Shown here piece by piece: positions 1-9,313 of a DNA stretch of 64,000 nt. A program made the position numbers and the translations under genes. Location of the stretch: the NCBI RefSeq assembly GCF_947502895.1, contig NZ_CANNBM010000001.1, forward strand, positions 372,001-436,000, written 5' to 3'. The stretch is from an uncultured Sulfitobacter sp. Lineage in GTDB: Bacteria; Pseudomonadota; Alphaproteobacteria; Rhodobacterales; Rhodobacteraceae. A model generated the notes under the pieces. It ran no database searches. It had not been told where the DNA came from and saw only the letters and a list, made by a program, of their open reading frames with translations. The number at the start of each line of letters is the position of its first letter. Within the stretch, counting starts at the first letter, position 1.

Positions 1-436
1 ATCATCAGCCTCGACGACAAGTATACGCAGGTTTTGTCGCATACCCTCTCGATAACCCTCCCCTCAAAAAGAGAATAGGCAACGGGTCTTTTTTGAATGA
101 AGATTTTACCTGATTGCCTGTTTATTAAGCATTTCAAAGCGATGATCAGACGCTGGATATTTTCTGAATATGTAGAGAGTTTGTAAGACCGAGGACGACG
201 GCATTCTGCAAAAGTAAGGCAAGCTCTTGGTCGATATACATTTCGGAGTGAAAGCGCTATGATTTGCAACTGTGGCCTGAAATAAATCAACTGCGACCGC
301 TCAGCTATTGCCGAAGGCGTATCTTACCGCCGATGCACGACTGCAAAAGCAGCCTTTCGCCCCGTCAACGGCAAGGTCAGTTTTGTCCGCAAAGCAAACC
401 ATCGCAGCTTCCAGCAAAGTGAAATTTCAAGATACG
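1..436. other. Intergenic stretch, no gene recognised
   Basis: I see no credible reading frame, tRNA or hairpin terminator here. The left part is relatively AT-rich and the right part (about 290-410) has the patchy composition of other gene-poor stretches in this window. The fthC gene ends into it from the right. A 6S RNA was considered because that RNA neighbours this gene in many gammaproteobacteria, but no 6S-like long bulged hairpin was evident. Confidence 0.5.
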
Positions 437-994
437 TCACCCGACCTCGATCACACCCGCCTCTGTCACAATTAGATCAAGCGGTTGATCCGTCGCCTCC
501 AAAGGTGCCGCGTCCACTTCTTGCCCCGAAAAGGCAAAGCCGACAGCAATCGTTGCACGGCGTGCCCGCAGCATCTCTAGCGTGCGGTCATAAAAGCCAC
601 CGCCATATCCCAAGCGCCCGCCTTTGCGGTCAAAACTCAGCAATGGCACGATCAGGATTTCAGGCTCGAAAAACTCAAGGGTTTCTGGAATGGCCGCCCC
701 GAACGACCCTGCCACCATCGCCGCATCAGGCGTCCAGCGCGCAAATTTCAGCGGCTGCGCCTCGGCCTCGATCACTGGCACACCGACCATGCCATGCGCG
801 GTGGCTTCTGCCATCGCGGGACGCGGATCAATCTCGGTGCGGATCGGCATAAAGCCAGACACCGGCACGCCCCGATATCCAGCAAGAACTTCGCTCAGAT
901 ATCCCGCTTGTGCGGCATTGGCCGCGTCAAAAAGCGGCTTGCGGCGGGCAAATGCTTCTTTGCGGGCCTGCGCCTTGAGTTCCGTCAGGCTCAC
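437..994 (-). CDS. fthC: 5-formyltetrahydrofolate cyclo-ligase
   Basis: This cytoplasmic enzyme uses ATP to convert 5-formyl-THF to 5,10-methenyl-THF, rescuing folate that has drifted into a dead-end form. The 185 residues match the usual family length. The diagnostic C-terminal motif GYGGGFYDR is at residues 129-137, preceded by the hydrophobic strand ILIVPLLSFD. Its ATG overlaps the stop of mgtE by 4 bp, so the two are probably translated from one mRNA. The family assignment is firm; the operon is inferred from spacing. Confidence 0.93.
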   Translation of the reverse strand: MSLTELKAQARKEAFARRKPLFDAANAAQAGYLSEVLAGYRGVPVSGFMPIRTEIDPRPAMAEATAHGMVGVPVIEAEAQPLKFARWTPDAAMVAGSFGAAIPETLEFFEPEILIVPLLSFDRKGGRLGYGGGFYDRTLEMLRARRATIAVGFAFSGQEVDAAPLEATDQPLDLIVTEAGVIEVG

Positions 995-2391
995 AGCAGC
1001 ACCGCCGCGGCCAAACCGAGGAAGGCGAAAAACCCGACCACATCCGTCACCGTCGTCACGAACGCACCAGAGGCCAGCGCAGGGTCAACGCCGATGCGCT
1101 CCAGTACAATCGGGATGCCCGTCCCCGCCAGCCCTGCCACCACCATATTGATCACCATCGCCACAGCGATGACACCACCCAGCGCGGGCGAGCCGAACCA
1201 GATCACGCCCACAATGCCCATCACCACGGCAAAGATCGTACCGTTGATCAGCCCCACCAGACACTCACGCCGGATTACCCGCCACACGTTCGAGCCGGTG
1301 AGGTCTTTCGTCGCCAATGCGCGCACCGCAACCGTCAGGCTTTGGGTGCCCGCATTGCCGCCCATCGACGCCACAATAGGCATCAGCACGGCCAAAGCCA
1401 CGATCTGCGCCAGCGCCACTTCGAATTGCGCAATAACAAGGCTTGCAGCAATGGCCGTGACAAGGTTCACGGCTAGCCATGGCAGGCGCTGTTTGGTCGT
1501 GTTGATCACACGGTCAGAGAGCGAACCTTCCCCGACCCCCGCAAGACGCAGAATGTCTTCCTCATGCTCTTCGTCCAGCACTGCCATAGCATCATCAATG
1601 GTAATCACACCAATCAGGCGGCCATCTTCATCTACAACAGGTGCCGAAATCAGGTGGTACTGGTTGAACGCATAGGCCACATCGCCCTCATCGCGCGTGG
1701 CGGGAATAATCTGGAACGTTTCTTCATAGAGCGAGGCAAGAGGCACTTCGCGCTTCGAGCGCATCAGTTTGCCCAATGTCACATTCCCCACAGGATGCAG
1801 GCGCGGATCAACCACAATGATGTGGTAGAACTGGTCAGGCAAATCGTCCTCGGGGGTGGCGCGCAAATGGTCGATAGCGGCCCCGACGGTCCAGTGCTCG
1901 GGCGCCATTACGACCTCGCGCTGCATCAAGCGACCTGCAGAATATTCAGGGTAAGTCAGCGCCTGTTCGACCGCGGCACGGTCACCGTCATCCAGTGCGC
2001 CCAGAATGGTCTCCTGCTGCGCATCCTCAAGATCTTCGATGATGTCGACCACATCATCGCTGTCTAGCGTACGCATCGCATCTTGCAGCACCTGCGGTGT
2101 CAGGATCGCAATCACTTCGTCACGGATCGAGTCGTCGAGTTCCGACAGGATTTCACCGTCAAACTCGCGGTCGTAAAGACGGATCAGACGTGCACGCTCA
2201 AATCCGCTGATCTGCTCCAGCAGGTCGGCGATGTCGGCCGCGTGTAACGGGTCCATCAACTCGATCAGCTTTTCGCGGTCATCAATTTCGACAGCATATA
2301 AAATTGCCGAAACATCGCGTTTGCCCAGCACATAAGCCTCTGGCATGTCGTCCTCAGGGAGCGTATCGGCCTGTGAATTGTGATCTGACAT
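991..2391 (-). CDS. mgtE: Magnesium transporter MgtE
   Basis: Inner-membrane Mg2+ channel of the MgtE family, 466 residues, which is the normal length. The order is canonical: an acidic N-terminal superhelical domain (about 30-140) rich in Leu and Asp, a pair of CBS domains (about 150-270), then five hydrophobic segments from about 300 to the C-terminus. In characterised members the cytosolic domains bind Mg2+ and close the pore. It lies upstream of fthC on the same strand with a 4-bp overlap. Nothing is missing. Confidence 0.95.
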   Translation of the reverse strand: MSDHNSQADTLPEDDMPEAYVLGKRDVSAILYAVEIDDREKLIELMDPLHAADIADLLEQISGFERARLIRLYDREFDGEILSELDDSIRDEVIAILTPQVLQDAMRTLDSDDVVDIIEDLEDAQQETILGALDDGDRAAVEQALTYPEYSAGRLMQREVVMAPEHWTVGAAIDHLRATPEDDLPDQFYHIIVVDPRLHPVGNVTLGKLMRSKREVPLASLYEETFQIIPATRDEGDVAYAFNQYHLISAPVVDEDGRLIGVITIDDAMAVLDEEHEEDILRLAGVGEGSLSDRVINTTKQRLPWLAVNLVTAIAASLVIAQFEVALAQIVALAVLMPIVASMGGNAGTQSLTVAVRALATKDLTGSNVWRVIRRECLVGLINGTIFAVVMGIVGVIWFGSPALGGVIAVAMVINMVVAGLAGTGIPIVLERIGVDPALASGAFVTTVTDVVGFFAFLGLAAAVLL

Positions 2392-2504
2392 GCGTTGCTC
2401 CCCAATGATCTTTCCGCAACATAGGCAGCCACTCCAATTACCACAATGCTACATCAATACCGCAAGCCATTGCGCCGCGACGTGAAAAAGGTACAAACTC
2501 GCAA

Positions 2505-3800
2505 ATGACCAGCCAAACCCTTCTGACCGGCCAAATCCTGACCTTTCATGGCGATCCATTTGCGCAGCCCTGGCAGGACTGTGTGCAGATCGACAGTGCG
2601 GGTGGCGTCGTATTGGAAGGGGCGCGTATCATCGCCGTAGGCAATGCCGCTACACTTGCCGCAGCCTATCCAGAGGCGACAAAAATTTCATACGGCAGTG
2701 ACCTGATTTGCCCCGGATTTGTGGATGCACATGCGCACTATCCCCAGACCGCGATGATCGCCAGTTGGGGCAAACGGCTGATCGACTGGCTCAATACCTA
2801 CACCTTCCCCGAGGAAGCGCGGTTTACAGATGCTGACTATGCGCAGGAGATCGCTACGCGCTACCTCGACCTGACAGCGGCCAACGGCACCACAACAGTA
2901 GCTTCCTTTGCCACCATCCATCCACACAGCGTAACGGCCCTGTTCACTGCCGCCGCGGCGCGTAGTCAATGCGTGGTAACAGGTAAAACCTGTATGGACC
3001 GCAACGCCCCCGACGATCTGCGCGATACCGCGCAGTCTGCCTATGACGACAGCAAGGCGCTGATCGCGCAATGGCATGGCATAGGGCGCGCCCGATACGC
3101 GATCACACCGCGTTTCTCACCCACCTCCACGCCAGACCAACTGGCCGCCCTTGGCGCGCTCTGGGCCGAGAACCCGACCTGCCTCATGCAAACCCACCTG
3201 AGCGAGCAACCCGACGAGGTTGCGTGGGTCGGTACCCTGTTTCCCGATGCCCGCGACTATCTGGATACCTATGAAGCCCACGGCCTGCTCGGCGCGCGCG
3301 GGCTGTATGGGCACGCCATCCACCTGCGCCCGCGCGAAATTGACAGGCTGGCCGAAGTTCAGGGCCGCGTCATCCACTGCCCCACGTCCAATGCTTTCAT
3401 CGGCTCGGGCGCTCTCGATTTGCCGATGCTGGCAGCGCATCGCGTGCCATTAGGACTGGCCACAGATACTGGCGGCGGGTCATCTTTTTCAATGCTGCGT
3501 ACGATGGCGGCGGCCTATGAGGCAGCACAGCATCACGGCCATGCTCTGCATGCAGCACAGCTGATGTGGCTGGCCACCGCAGGATCAGCAAATGCACTTC
3601 ACCTATCACATGAGATAGGGAGCATAACTACAGGAAATTACGCAGATATTGCTGTGATAGACCTGCACTCCACAGCGGCGATCAGTCAGCGCACTAACCG
3701 TTCTGCAGATGTCTGGGAAGACGTGTTTGCAACGCTGATGATGGGTGATGACAGGGCGATCCGCGCCACATGGATCGCAGGCGCCTGCGTTACGCAATAG
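2505..3800 (+). CDS. guaD: Guanine deaminase
   Basis: Zinc amidohydrolase that deaminates guanine to xanthine in purine catabolism. Visible are the metal motif DAHAHYP (His76, His78), the Thr-His-Leu-Ser-Glu block in the middle of the protein (QTHLSEQ), the HCPTSN segment and a late Asp-Thr-Gly metal-site motif (LATDTGGG). At 431 residues it has the usual length. It stands alone on the plus strand, divergent from mgtE. A second purine deaminase lies 0.6 kb away on the other strand, which suggests a local purine-salvage theme. Confidence 0.92.
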   Translation: MTSQTLLTGQILTFHGDPFAQPWQDCVQIDSAGGVVLEGARIIAVGNAATLAAAYPEATKISYGSDLICPGFVDAHAHYPQTAMIASWGKRLIDWLNTYTFPEEARFTDADYAQEIATRYLDLTAANGTTTVASFATIHPHSVTALFTAAAARSQCVVTGKTCMDRNAPDDLRDTAQSAYDDSKALIAQWHGIGRARYAITPRFSPTSTPDQLAALGALWAENPTCLMQTHLSEQPDEVAWVGTLFPDARDYLDTYEAHGLLGARGLYGHAIHLRPREIDRLAEVQGRVIHCPTSNAFIGSGALDLPMLAAHRVPLGLATDTGGGSSFSMLRTMAAAYEAAQHHGHALHAAQLMWLATAGSANALHLSHEIGSITTGNYADIAVIDLHSTAAISQRTNRSADVWEDVFATLMMGDDRAIRATWIAGACVTQ

Positions 3801-3897
3801 CCGTATACGGTGTGGCTCACGCCAGACACCCGCGCCCCGAGAAAGGATCACGGCACCCGCCCGCAGGGCGAGGCCGTTCGATCAAGTCAAACTTCGC

Positions 3898-4371
3898 TCA
3901 GCAGCGTTTTGCGGCCAGCACCAGTACCCAATAGTCCCCCGCTTTGGCCAACCCGAAATCAGTGACCTTGCGCTTGGTCATATTGCGGTAATGTGGTGCC
4001 GACTTGCGCCAGCTTTCAAACGCGGCATCGCGGCTGCTGTAGCCCTTGGAGATGTTCTCGGCAACAGTGCACCAGCGGTAGCCCGCGCGCTTTACGCGTT
4101 TGCCAACTGTAGACCCGTTGCTGCCCTTATGATCAAAAAAACCATTGCTGGCCATATCTTGCGCATGCCCCAACGCAGCAGCATCCAACACAGCGTTGCG
4201 GCGCACCGCAGCTTGCCCAGCCGCCGCACGGATCGCATTCAACGTACCGCCTCCAGAGCTGCCCAGAACAGCGGGTGTGTCCGCTTGCGACGTGGACAGA
4301 GAGGTCGAATTGCCACCGCTGCAGGCCGCCACGGCAAGGCATAGTGCTATCGATACAAATATCCGTCTCAT
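3898..4371 (-). CDS. CAP/SCP-domain lipoprotein
   Basis: A 157-residue secreted protein of the CAP (cysteine-rich secretory/PR-1) superfamily. The N-terminus is a lipoprotein signal ending in VAACSGG, so it is probably anchored in a membrane facing the periplasm. The CAP core shows LDAAALGHAQDMA, then FFDHKGSNG (first His), VAENIS (Glu) and W...PHYRNM (second His). The ATG at 4371 was chosen because it begins the lipoprotein signal and overlaps the upstream stop as ATGA. Biochemical function of bacterial CAP proteins is largely unknown, so none is assigned. Confidence 0.85.
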   Translation of the reverse strand: MRRIFVSIALCLAVAACSGGNSTSLSTSQADTPAVLGSSGGGTLNAIRAAAGQAAVRRNAVLDAAALGHAQDMASNGFFDHKGSNGSTVGKRVKRAGYRWCTVAENISKGYSSRDAAFESWRKSAPHYRNMTKRKVTDFGLAKAGDYWVLVLAAKRC

Positions 4372-5747
4372 AGTGTCTCCTTCAGGGTTTGGGCCATCTG
4401 GCGCTGCCGCGCCAACAGCGCCGCCATGTCTGTTGTTGTCACCTGGCCATCCTGCACCACAACGCGCCCTTCCACAAAAAGATCCCGCACGGTCGTTGGA
4501 CCAGCCAAAAGCAGCGCAGCAGGGTCCCATGATCCCGCCGATTGCACGCCCGTGACATCCCAGACCGCAATATCAGCGCGCTTGCCCACCGCCAGACGTC
4601 CGCAATCAGGGCGGCCCAGCACATCTGCACCGCCGCGCGTAGCGATCTCTAGCGCCTCGCGCGCGCTCATCGCGTCAGCGCCCAGCGCCACGCGCTGCAA
4701 CAACATCGCCTGTCGCGCCTCGGAAACCAGATTGCCTGCGTCGTTGCTGGCAGAGCCGTCAACCCCCAGCCCAACCTTGACTCCCGCATCGCGCATCCCC
4801 CTCAGCGGTGCGATACCACTGCCAAGGCGACAGTTTGAGCAGGGGCAATGCGCCACGCCCGTCCCCGTCGCCGCAAACAGCGCGATTTCGGCGGCGTCCA
4901 GCTTGACACAGTGGGCATGCCACACATCCGGACCCACCCAGCCCAGCATCTCGGCGTATTCCCCCGGACGACAGCCGAAAGTCTCCAGCGAATAGGCGAT
5001 ATCCTCGTCGTTTTCAGCCAGATGGGTATGCAGCATCACACCCTTGTCCCGCGCCAGCACCGCTGCTTCGCGCATCAGGTCTGTACTGACCGAAAAAGGC
5101 GAACATGGCGCGATGCCTACACGGCACATGGACCCTTCTGCAGGGTCGTGAAACGCATCAATCACGCGCACGCAGTCTGTCAGTATCGCCTCTTCCTGCT
5201 CCACCAGCGCGTCAGGCGGCAAGCCACCCGCGCTCTCTCCTATGCTCATTGCGCCGCGCGTGGGATGAAACCGCAACCCGATCTCGCGTGCTGCATGGAT
5301 TGTATCTTCCAACCGCGACCCGTTGGGATACAGATACAGATGGTCCGAGCTGAGCGTGCAGCCCGACAGCGCCAGCTCTGCCAGCCCGACCTGCGCCGAA
5401 ACAAACATGTGGTCTGGCGTAAACCGCTGCCAGATCGGATAGAGCGTGCGCAGCCAACCAAACAGCAACGCATCCTGCCCGCCGGGCACAGCGCGGGTCA
5501 GGCTCTGGTACAAATGGTGGTGCGTGTTGACCAGCCCGGGTGTAAGCACACAACCCGCCACCTCATGCACAACACAGCCCTCGGGGGCGTACAGGTCCAT
5601 CCCGATGGCTGCAATGACGCCACCGCGCAGCAAGATATCCGCCCCGACCAGCTCACGCCTTGTATCGTCCATTGTCAGAATAGTATGCGCACCGCGCAAT
5701 AGCACCACATCACCTTGCCGGTCTTTGGCCTGCACCATATCAGCCAT
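4368..5747 (-). CDS. 8-oxoguanine deaminase-type amidohydrolase
   Basis: Metal-dependent amidohydrolase of the AtzB/hydroxyatrazine-hydrolase-like branch that includes the characterised Pseudomonas 8-oxoguanine deaminase. Seen are NTHHHLYQSL, LHTHLAE, the late HCPCSN and GVDGSASND motifs. The 459 residues fit the family. The likely substrate is 8-oxoguanine or a related purine; specificity is inferred from overall similarity. The ATG at 5747 overlaps hisN by 8 bp; ATG 5738, three codons on, is a nearly equal alternative. It sits between hisN and the CAP lipoprotein in one operon. Confidence 0.85.
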   Translation of the reverse strand: MADMVQAKDRQGDVVLLRGAHTILTMDDTRRELVGADILLRGGVIAAIGMDLYAPEGCVVHEVAGCVLTPGLVNTHHHLYQSLTRAVPGGQDALLFGWLRTLYPIWQRFTPDHMFVSAQVGLAELALSGCTLSSDHLYLYPNGSRLEDTIHAAREIGLRFHPTRGAMSIGESAGGLPPDALVEQEEAILTDCVRVIDAFHDPAEGSMCRVGIAPCSPFSVSTDLMREAAVLARDKGVMLHTHLAENDEDIAYSLETFGCRPGEYAEMLGWVGPDVWHAHCVKLDAAEIALFAATGTGVAHCPCSNCRLGSGIAPLRGMRDAGVKVGLGVDGSASNDAGNLVSEARQAMLLQRVALGADAMSAREALEIATRGGADVLGRPDCGRLAVGKRADIAVWDVTGVQSAGSWDPAALLLAGPTTVRDLFVEGRVVVQDGQVTTTDMAALLARQRQMAQTLKETL

Positions 5748-6570
5748 CCAGCACGCCTGCGTTTTTGAGGATCTCCAAAGCCTCTGCATGAATTTGCGGA
5801 TTTGCTGCTGCAATCGCTCGCCCACCATTATGCGCAGGGCCGCCGTGCCAGTCGGTCACAACCCCCCCCGCCGCCTCGACCAGCGCCAATGGGCCTTGGA
5901 TATCATAAGCGTTCAGCCCCGCCTCGATCACCAGATCAACCTGACCTGACGCAACCAAAGCATAGGCATAGCAGTCCATCCCGTAGCGCGTTAACAGCGC
6001 ACGTTCGGAAACCGCGTGAAAGGCAGCCTCCTCTTGCGCACTGCCTACTTCGGGAAAGGTCGTAAAAATAATCGCTTCTGATAAAGGTCGCGGCGGTCTG
6101 GTGGTGATCGGTACGCTGCGTTCCGCACGGATCAGGCTTGCACCATGCGGGGTGCCAATAAATCGCTCGCCAATATAGGGCTGGTCGATGATGCCCAAAA
6201 ACGGCCCCGCCTGCCCGCCCACGGCTATCAGCACACCCCAAGTCGGCGTGCCCGATACAAATCCACGCGTGCCATCAATCGGGTCCAGAACCCACGTAAG
6301 GCCACTCGTGCCCGCCTGACTGCCCATTTCCTCGCCAAAAATCGCATCTTGCGGACGGTTGCGCGCCAGCACCTCGCGCATCGCAGCCTCCCCTGCACGG
6401 TCTGCGACCGTGACAGGGTCATATCCCCCCGCCAACTTATTATCCGTACTCAGATCAGTGCTTCGGAAATACGGCAGAATCGCATCGCGGGCGGCATCTG
6501 CCATCAGATGGGCCACGCGGGTCAGCTCTGAGATCAGAGCATCGGTTACTTGGGGATCGCTGTTCATCAC
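5740..6570 (-). CDS. hisN: Histidinol-phosphatase, inositol-monophosphatase type
   Basis: Mg2+-dependent phosphatase of the IMPase fold. The metal motifs are complete: Glu80-Glu81 in IFGEEMG, DPIDGT at 96-101 and Asp223 in AYDIQGPL. Proteins of this form, with WVLDPIDGTRGF, serve as HisN in alphaproteobacteria and remove phosphate from histidinol phosphate in histidine synthesis. At 276 residues it is of normal length. It heads a three-gene operon with overlapping reading frames. An inositol or 3'-phosphoadenosine substrate cannot be excluded from sequence. Confidence 0.85.
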   Translation of the reverse strand: MMNSDPQVTDALISELTRVAHLMADAARDAILPYFRSTDLSTDNKLAGGYDPVTVADRAGEAAMREVLARNRPQDAIFGEEMGSQAGTSGLTWVLDPIDGTRGFVSGTPTWGVLIAVGGQAGPFLGIIDQPYIGERFIGTPHGASLIRAERSVPITTRPPRPLSEAIIFTTFPEVGSAQEEAAFHAVSERALLTRYGMDCYAYALVASGQVDLVIEAGLNAYDIQGPLALVEAAGGVVTDWHGGPAHNGGRAIAAANPQIHAEALEILKNAGVLDG

Positions 6571-6660
6571 TCAGTCGTCTCACTCTGTCGCGCGACACGC
6601 AAGTCCACTGAGTAGAAAAGTCAGAGCAGCGAGGTTATAAACCGCGCATACACAGCAAGG

Positions 6661-7035
6661 TCATGCCGCATCGCGCAACACCCGCGCCAGATCAAAAAGG
6701 CGCCGGCGTTCTGGCGCCGGAATAGCATAGTAAGAGCGGATCAGATCCATCGCCTCTTTGTCCTCCAGAACAGTCTCTGGCAGCTGTTCGGGGATATCCA
6801 AGAAGGTTGGAACCTCTGGCTTCAAGCCCGCAAAGAACGACGCGACAGAGACATTCAGCGCAAGCGAGATATCCCAAAGGCGCGAGGCACTTACACGGTT
6901 CGTCCCCGCCTCGTATTTCTGGATTTGCTGAAATTTTATACCAACGATCTGGGCGAGTTGTTGTTGGGTCATCCCGACCAACCATCGACGCTGCCTAATC
7001 ATTTTGCCAACATGGAGATCTACTAAATGGGTCAT
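6661..7035 (-). CDS. XRE-family transcriptional regulator
   Basis: A 124-residue DNA-binding protein with a Cro/CI-type helix-turn-helix at about residues 15-65: the segments MTQQQLAQ, GIKFQQIQKYEAG and VSASRLWDIS are the HTH core. The C-terminal half is acidic with a final helix APERRRLFDLARVL. This form is common in Rhodobacterales; its targets are unknown to me. ATG 7035 (MTHLVDLHVGK) is preferred to the upstream TTG at 7056 because homologues begin at MTH. It stands alone between hisN and the LysR gene. Confidence 0.85.
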   Translation of the reverse strand: MTHLVDLHVGKMIRQRRWLVGMTQQQLAQIVGIKFQQIQKYEAGTNRVSASRLWDISLALNVSVASFFAGLKPEVPTFLDIPEQLPETVLEDKEAMDLIRSYYAIPAPERRRLFDLARVLRDAA

Positions 7036-7174
7036 AAAAATATCTGTGCTTAACAAACCGGCACGATATGCGTGTCAGCGCGCCCACCCTACGCCAAAGA
7101 ACAGCTTGAGACTAGGTTTTCTTTTATAACCAGTTGTTTAGGTTAAAAAATGTGAACGCATGCCCGAAACTGCA

Positions 7175-8026
7175 TTATTTTTTGGCGATTTTTGCCGCCA
7201 GTAGCGATACCAACTGTGCCAAGGGCTCAGCCAGTTTTCCCTCTGCCTGATAAAGATTGATCAACTGGACCGGCAATTCGGGCAAAGCACCCCCATGCTT
7301 GATTCGCGCCAACTGCTGCGGCTCTGTCCCCTCAATCGCAGTGTGAACGGCCAGATCGGCGCTGACCGTGGCGTGAATCGCACTGTCGTTGTCTGTCTCG
7401 ACCAGCATCTGCCACTGGATATCCGCCGCATCCAGCGCGGCGACCACCAGCGGACGAAAAGTGCAAAGCCGGCCATATGCGATGTTCAGCGGCCGCTGGC
7501 GCCATGCTGCGCCACCAGGTGCACCGATCCAGTGCAGCGGGCGGGTGGACAACGTAATCCCGCCGGGCCCCAGCTCTGTTTCCGTCGTCAGGATCACGTC
7601 ACATTCGCCCTTTGCGAACATGTCTTTCAACACACGAGTATGCGAGGACTCCAACATGATACGGATCGCGGGATACATCGCGTTAAACTGTTTCAATACT
7701 TGGGGAATCGCGGGGTAAACGATATCGTGAGGCACCCCCAGACGCAGCGTGCCTGCTGGCGCATCTGCCGTCAGCCGCATCACCGCCTCATCATTCATGG
7801 CTACCATCCGGCGCGCATAGGTCAGCAACTGATCCCCACCTGCGGTGAATGTCACCCCCCGCCCGCTGCGATCCAGCAACTGCACGTCAAGCACCTCCTC
7901 CAACCGCTTCAACTGCATAGACACCGCTGATTGCGTCAGGTTCAGAAAGCCCGCTGCCCGCGTGACGCCGCCTGCATCCGCGACAGCTACCAAAGCGCGC
8001 AAGGTCGCAAGATCAAGATTCCTCAT
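7175..8026 (-). CDS. LysR-family transcriptional regulator
   Basis: A 283-residue LysR regulator. The N-terminal winged HTH is clear: LATLRALVAVADAGGVTRAA, LNLTQSAVSMQLKRLEE and LLDRSGRGV. The substrate-binding domain follows from about residue 90. It is transcribed away from a DUF1127 gene whose start is about 120 bp upstream, and the AT-rich gap (8027-8144) is a natural place for its operator. LysR proteins usually control the divergent neighbour, so DUF1127 is a candidate target; this is inference. Confidence 0.92.
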   Translation of the reverse strand: MRNLDLATLRALVAVADAGGVTRAAGFLNLTQSAVSMQLKRLEEVLDVQLLDRSGRGVTFTAGGDQLLTYARRMVAMNDEAVMRLTADAPAGTLRLGVPHDIVYPAIPQVLKQFNAMYPAIRIMLESSHTRVLKDMFAKGECDVILTTETELGPGGITLSTRPLHWIGAPGGAAWRQRPLNIAYGRLCTFRPLVVAALDAADIQWQMLVETDNDSAIHATVSADLAVHTAIEGTEPQQLARIKHGGALPELPVQLINLYQAEGKLAEPLAQLVSLLAAKIAKK

Positions 8027-8144
8027 ACATCACCAATCAAAATACATTACATCAATAACATTCATTTTCATGATATGTCTAAATCTGCGATACATCAACT
8101 TGCGAAATGAATTTCACACAATCATCACAGAAATGGAACAGACA

Positions 8145-8345
8145 ATGCGTATCGCCCTCCCCCTCATCGCCTCTACATCCAGAAACCGCCGCACTTTGCG
8201 CGAAACTGTGACGCTTTGGCGCAGCAGACGCGCCCTCGCCGCTCTAAGCGCCGAACAGCTTGACGATATTGGCATTTCCCGCGCAGACGCCTCAGCAGAA
8301 GCACGCAGACCCGTCTGGGACGCCCCCGCATCGTGGAAGTGTTGA
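8145..8345 (+). CDS. DUF1127 small basic protein
   Basis: A 66-residue protein of the DUF1127 family. The hallmark is the block W-R-S-R-R-A-L-A-A-L-S followed by QLDDIGISRADA. DUF1127 proteins of alphaproteobacteria have been linked to RNA turnover and phosphate or stress physiology (for example CcaF1 in Rhodobacter). ATG 8145 has GGAA eight bases upstream; ATG 8133 in the same frame would add MEQT. Its position opposite a LysR gene recurs in this group. Confidence 0.85.
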   Translation: MRIALPLIASTSRNRRTLRETVTLWRSRRALAALSAEQLDDIGISRADASAEARRPVWDAPASWKC

Positions 8346-8454
8346 CCACAGCTAAAAACCTGATCGAAAAACCTTGAATTAGCGGCAAGCCCACCCGATA
8401 TTACGGGCATACCCCGCGTAAACATTTGCGCGGGCCAGCTTGAGGGAGTTTTAC

Positions 8455-9231
8455 ATGGCAGACGTGAATACAATCCGGACCAGTGCCGGAAGCCGCACAG
8501 CCGCGATTGATGAAGGCCTGCGCGCACACATGAGCAAAGTCTACGGCACAATGTCCGTAGGCATGCTGATTACATTCGCCGCCGCTTGGGCCATATCAGG
8601 TCTTGCGGTTACATCCGATCCATCGGCAGGCGTCGCCCAAATGCGCGAAGGCCAGTACCTGACAGACATCGGCTATGCGCTTTATGCGTCACCGCTCAAA
8701 TGGGTGATCATGTTTGCACCCTTGGCCTTTGTCTTCGGTCTGAGTGCCGCGATCAACAAGATGTCCGCGGCAACGGCCCAGACGCTCTTTTATGTGTTTG
8801 CCTTTGTCATGGGTCTGTCCATCAGCTCCATCTTCCTTGTGTTCACAGGCGCGTCGATCGTTCAGGTCTTTCTGATCACATCCATCGCCTTCGCAGGGCT
8901 GTCTCTGTACGGCTACACAACGAAAAAAGACATCTCCGGCTGGGGTACGTTCCTGATCATGGGCGTAATTGGCCTGATCGTGGCATCGGTTGTTAACATC
9001 TTCCTCGCCAGTTCGGCGCTGACCTTCGCAATTTCTGCGATCGGGGTGCTGATCTTTGCGGGTCTGACAGCCTATGACACACAGCGCATCAAGACAGACT
9101 ATATCGCCCACGCACAGCACGGCGACGCAGACTGGCTGGGCAAAGCGGCCATCATGGGCGCGCTGAGCCTGTACTTGAACTTCATCAACATGTTCATGAT
9201 GCTGCTGCAGCTCTTCGGCAACCGCGAGTAA
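8455..9231 (+). CDS. Bax inhibitor-1 / YccA family membrane protein
   Basis: A 258-residue inner-membrane protein of the BI-1/TMBIM family with about seven hydrophobic segments starting near residue 25. The family's conserved ends are visible: an N-terminal AAIDEGLRAHMSKVYG and a C-terminal ALSLYLNFINMFMMLLQLFGNRE. Some bacterial members are pH-sensitive calcium leak channels; YccA in E. coli binds FtsH. The ATG at 8455 has GAGGGAG seven bases upstream. A strong terminator follows at 9256. It is monocistronic. Confidence 0.92.
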   Translation: MADVNTIRTSAGSRTAAIDEGLRAHMSKVYGTMSVGMLITFAAAWAISGLAVTSDPSAGVAQMREGQYLTDIGYALYASPLKWVIMFAPLAFVFGLSAAINKMSAATAQTLFYVFAFVMGLSISSIFLVFTGASIVQVFLITSIAFAGLSLYGYTTKKDISGWGTFLIMGVIGLIVASVVNIFLASSALTFAISAIGVLIFAGLTAYDTQRIKTDYIAHAQHGDADWLGKAAIMGALSLYLNFINMFMMLLQLFGNRE

Positions 9232-9255
9232 TCGCTTTCACCGGTAGAATTGATC

Positions 9256-9285
9256 AAGCCGCTCCTTCGGGGGCGGCTTTTTTGT
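9256..9285 (+). terminator. Rho-independent terminator after the BI-1 gene
   Basis: A seven-base stem, AAGCCGC (9256-9262) with GCGGCTT (9273-9279), is followed directly by a run of T to 9283. It lies 25 bp after the BI-1 stop and before the DUF1272 gene on the same strand. Confidence 0.85.
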
Positions 9286-9313
9286 GCCTATTCAGCAGAC
9301 GACAGGAAACCAG

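Noticed and set aside
1..436. Possible 6S RNA beside the 5-formyl-THF cyclo-ligase gene
   Set aside because: The expected long, centrally bulged hairpin could not be found by eye; the association is mainly gammaproteobacterial.
3745..4344. Plus-strand frame of 199 codons after guaD
   Set aside because: It is opposite the CAP lipoprotein, whose signal peptide and conserved His/Glu residues show which strand is coding.
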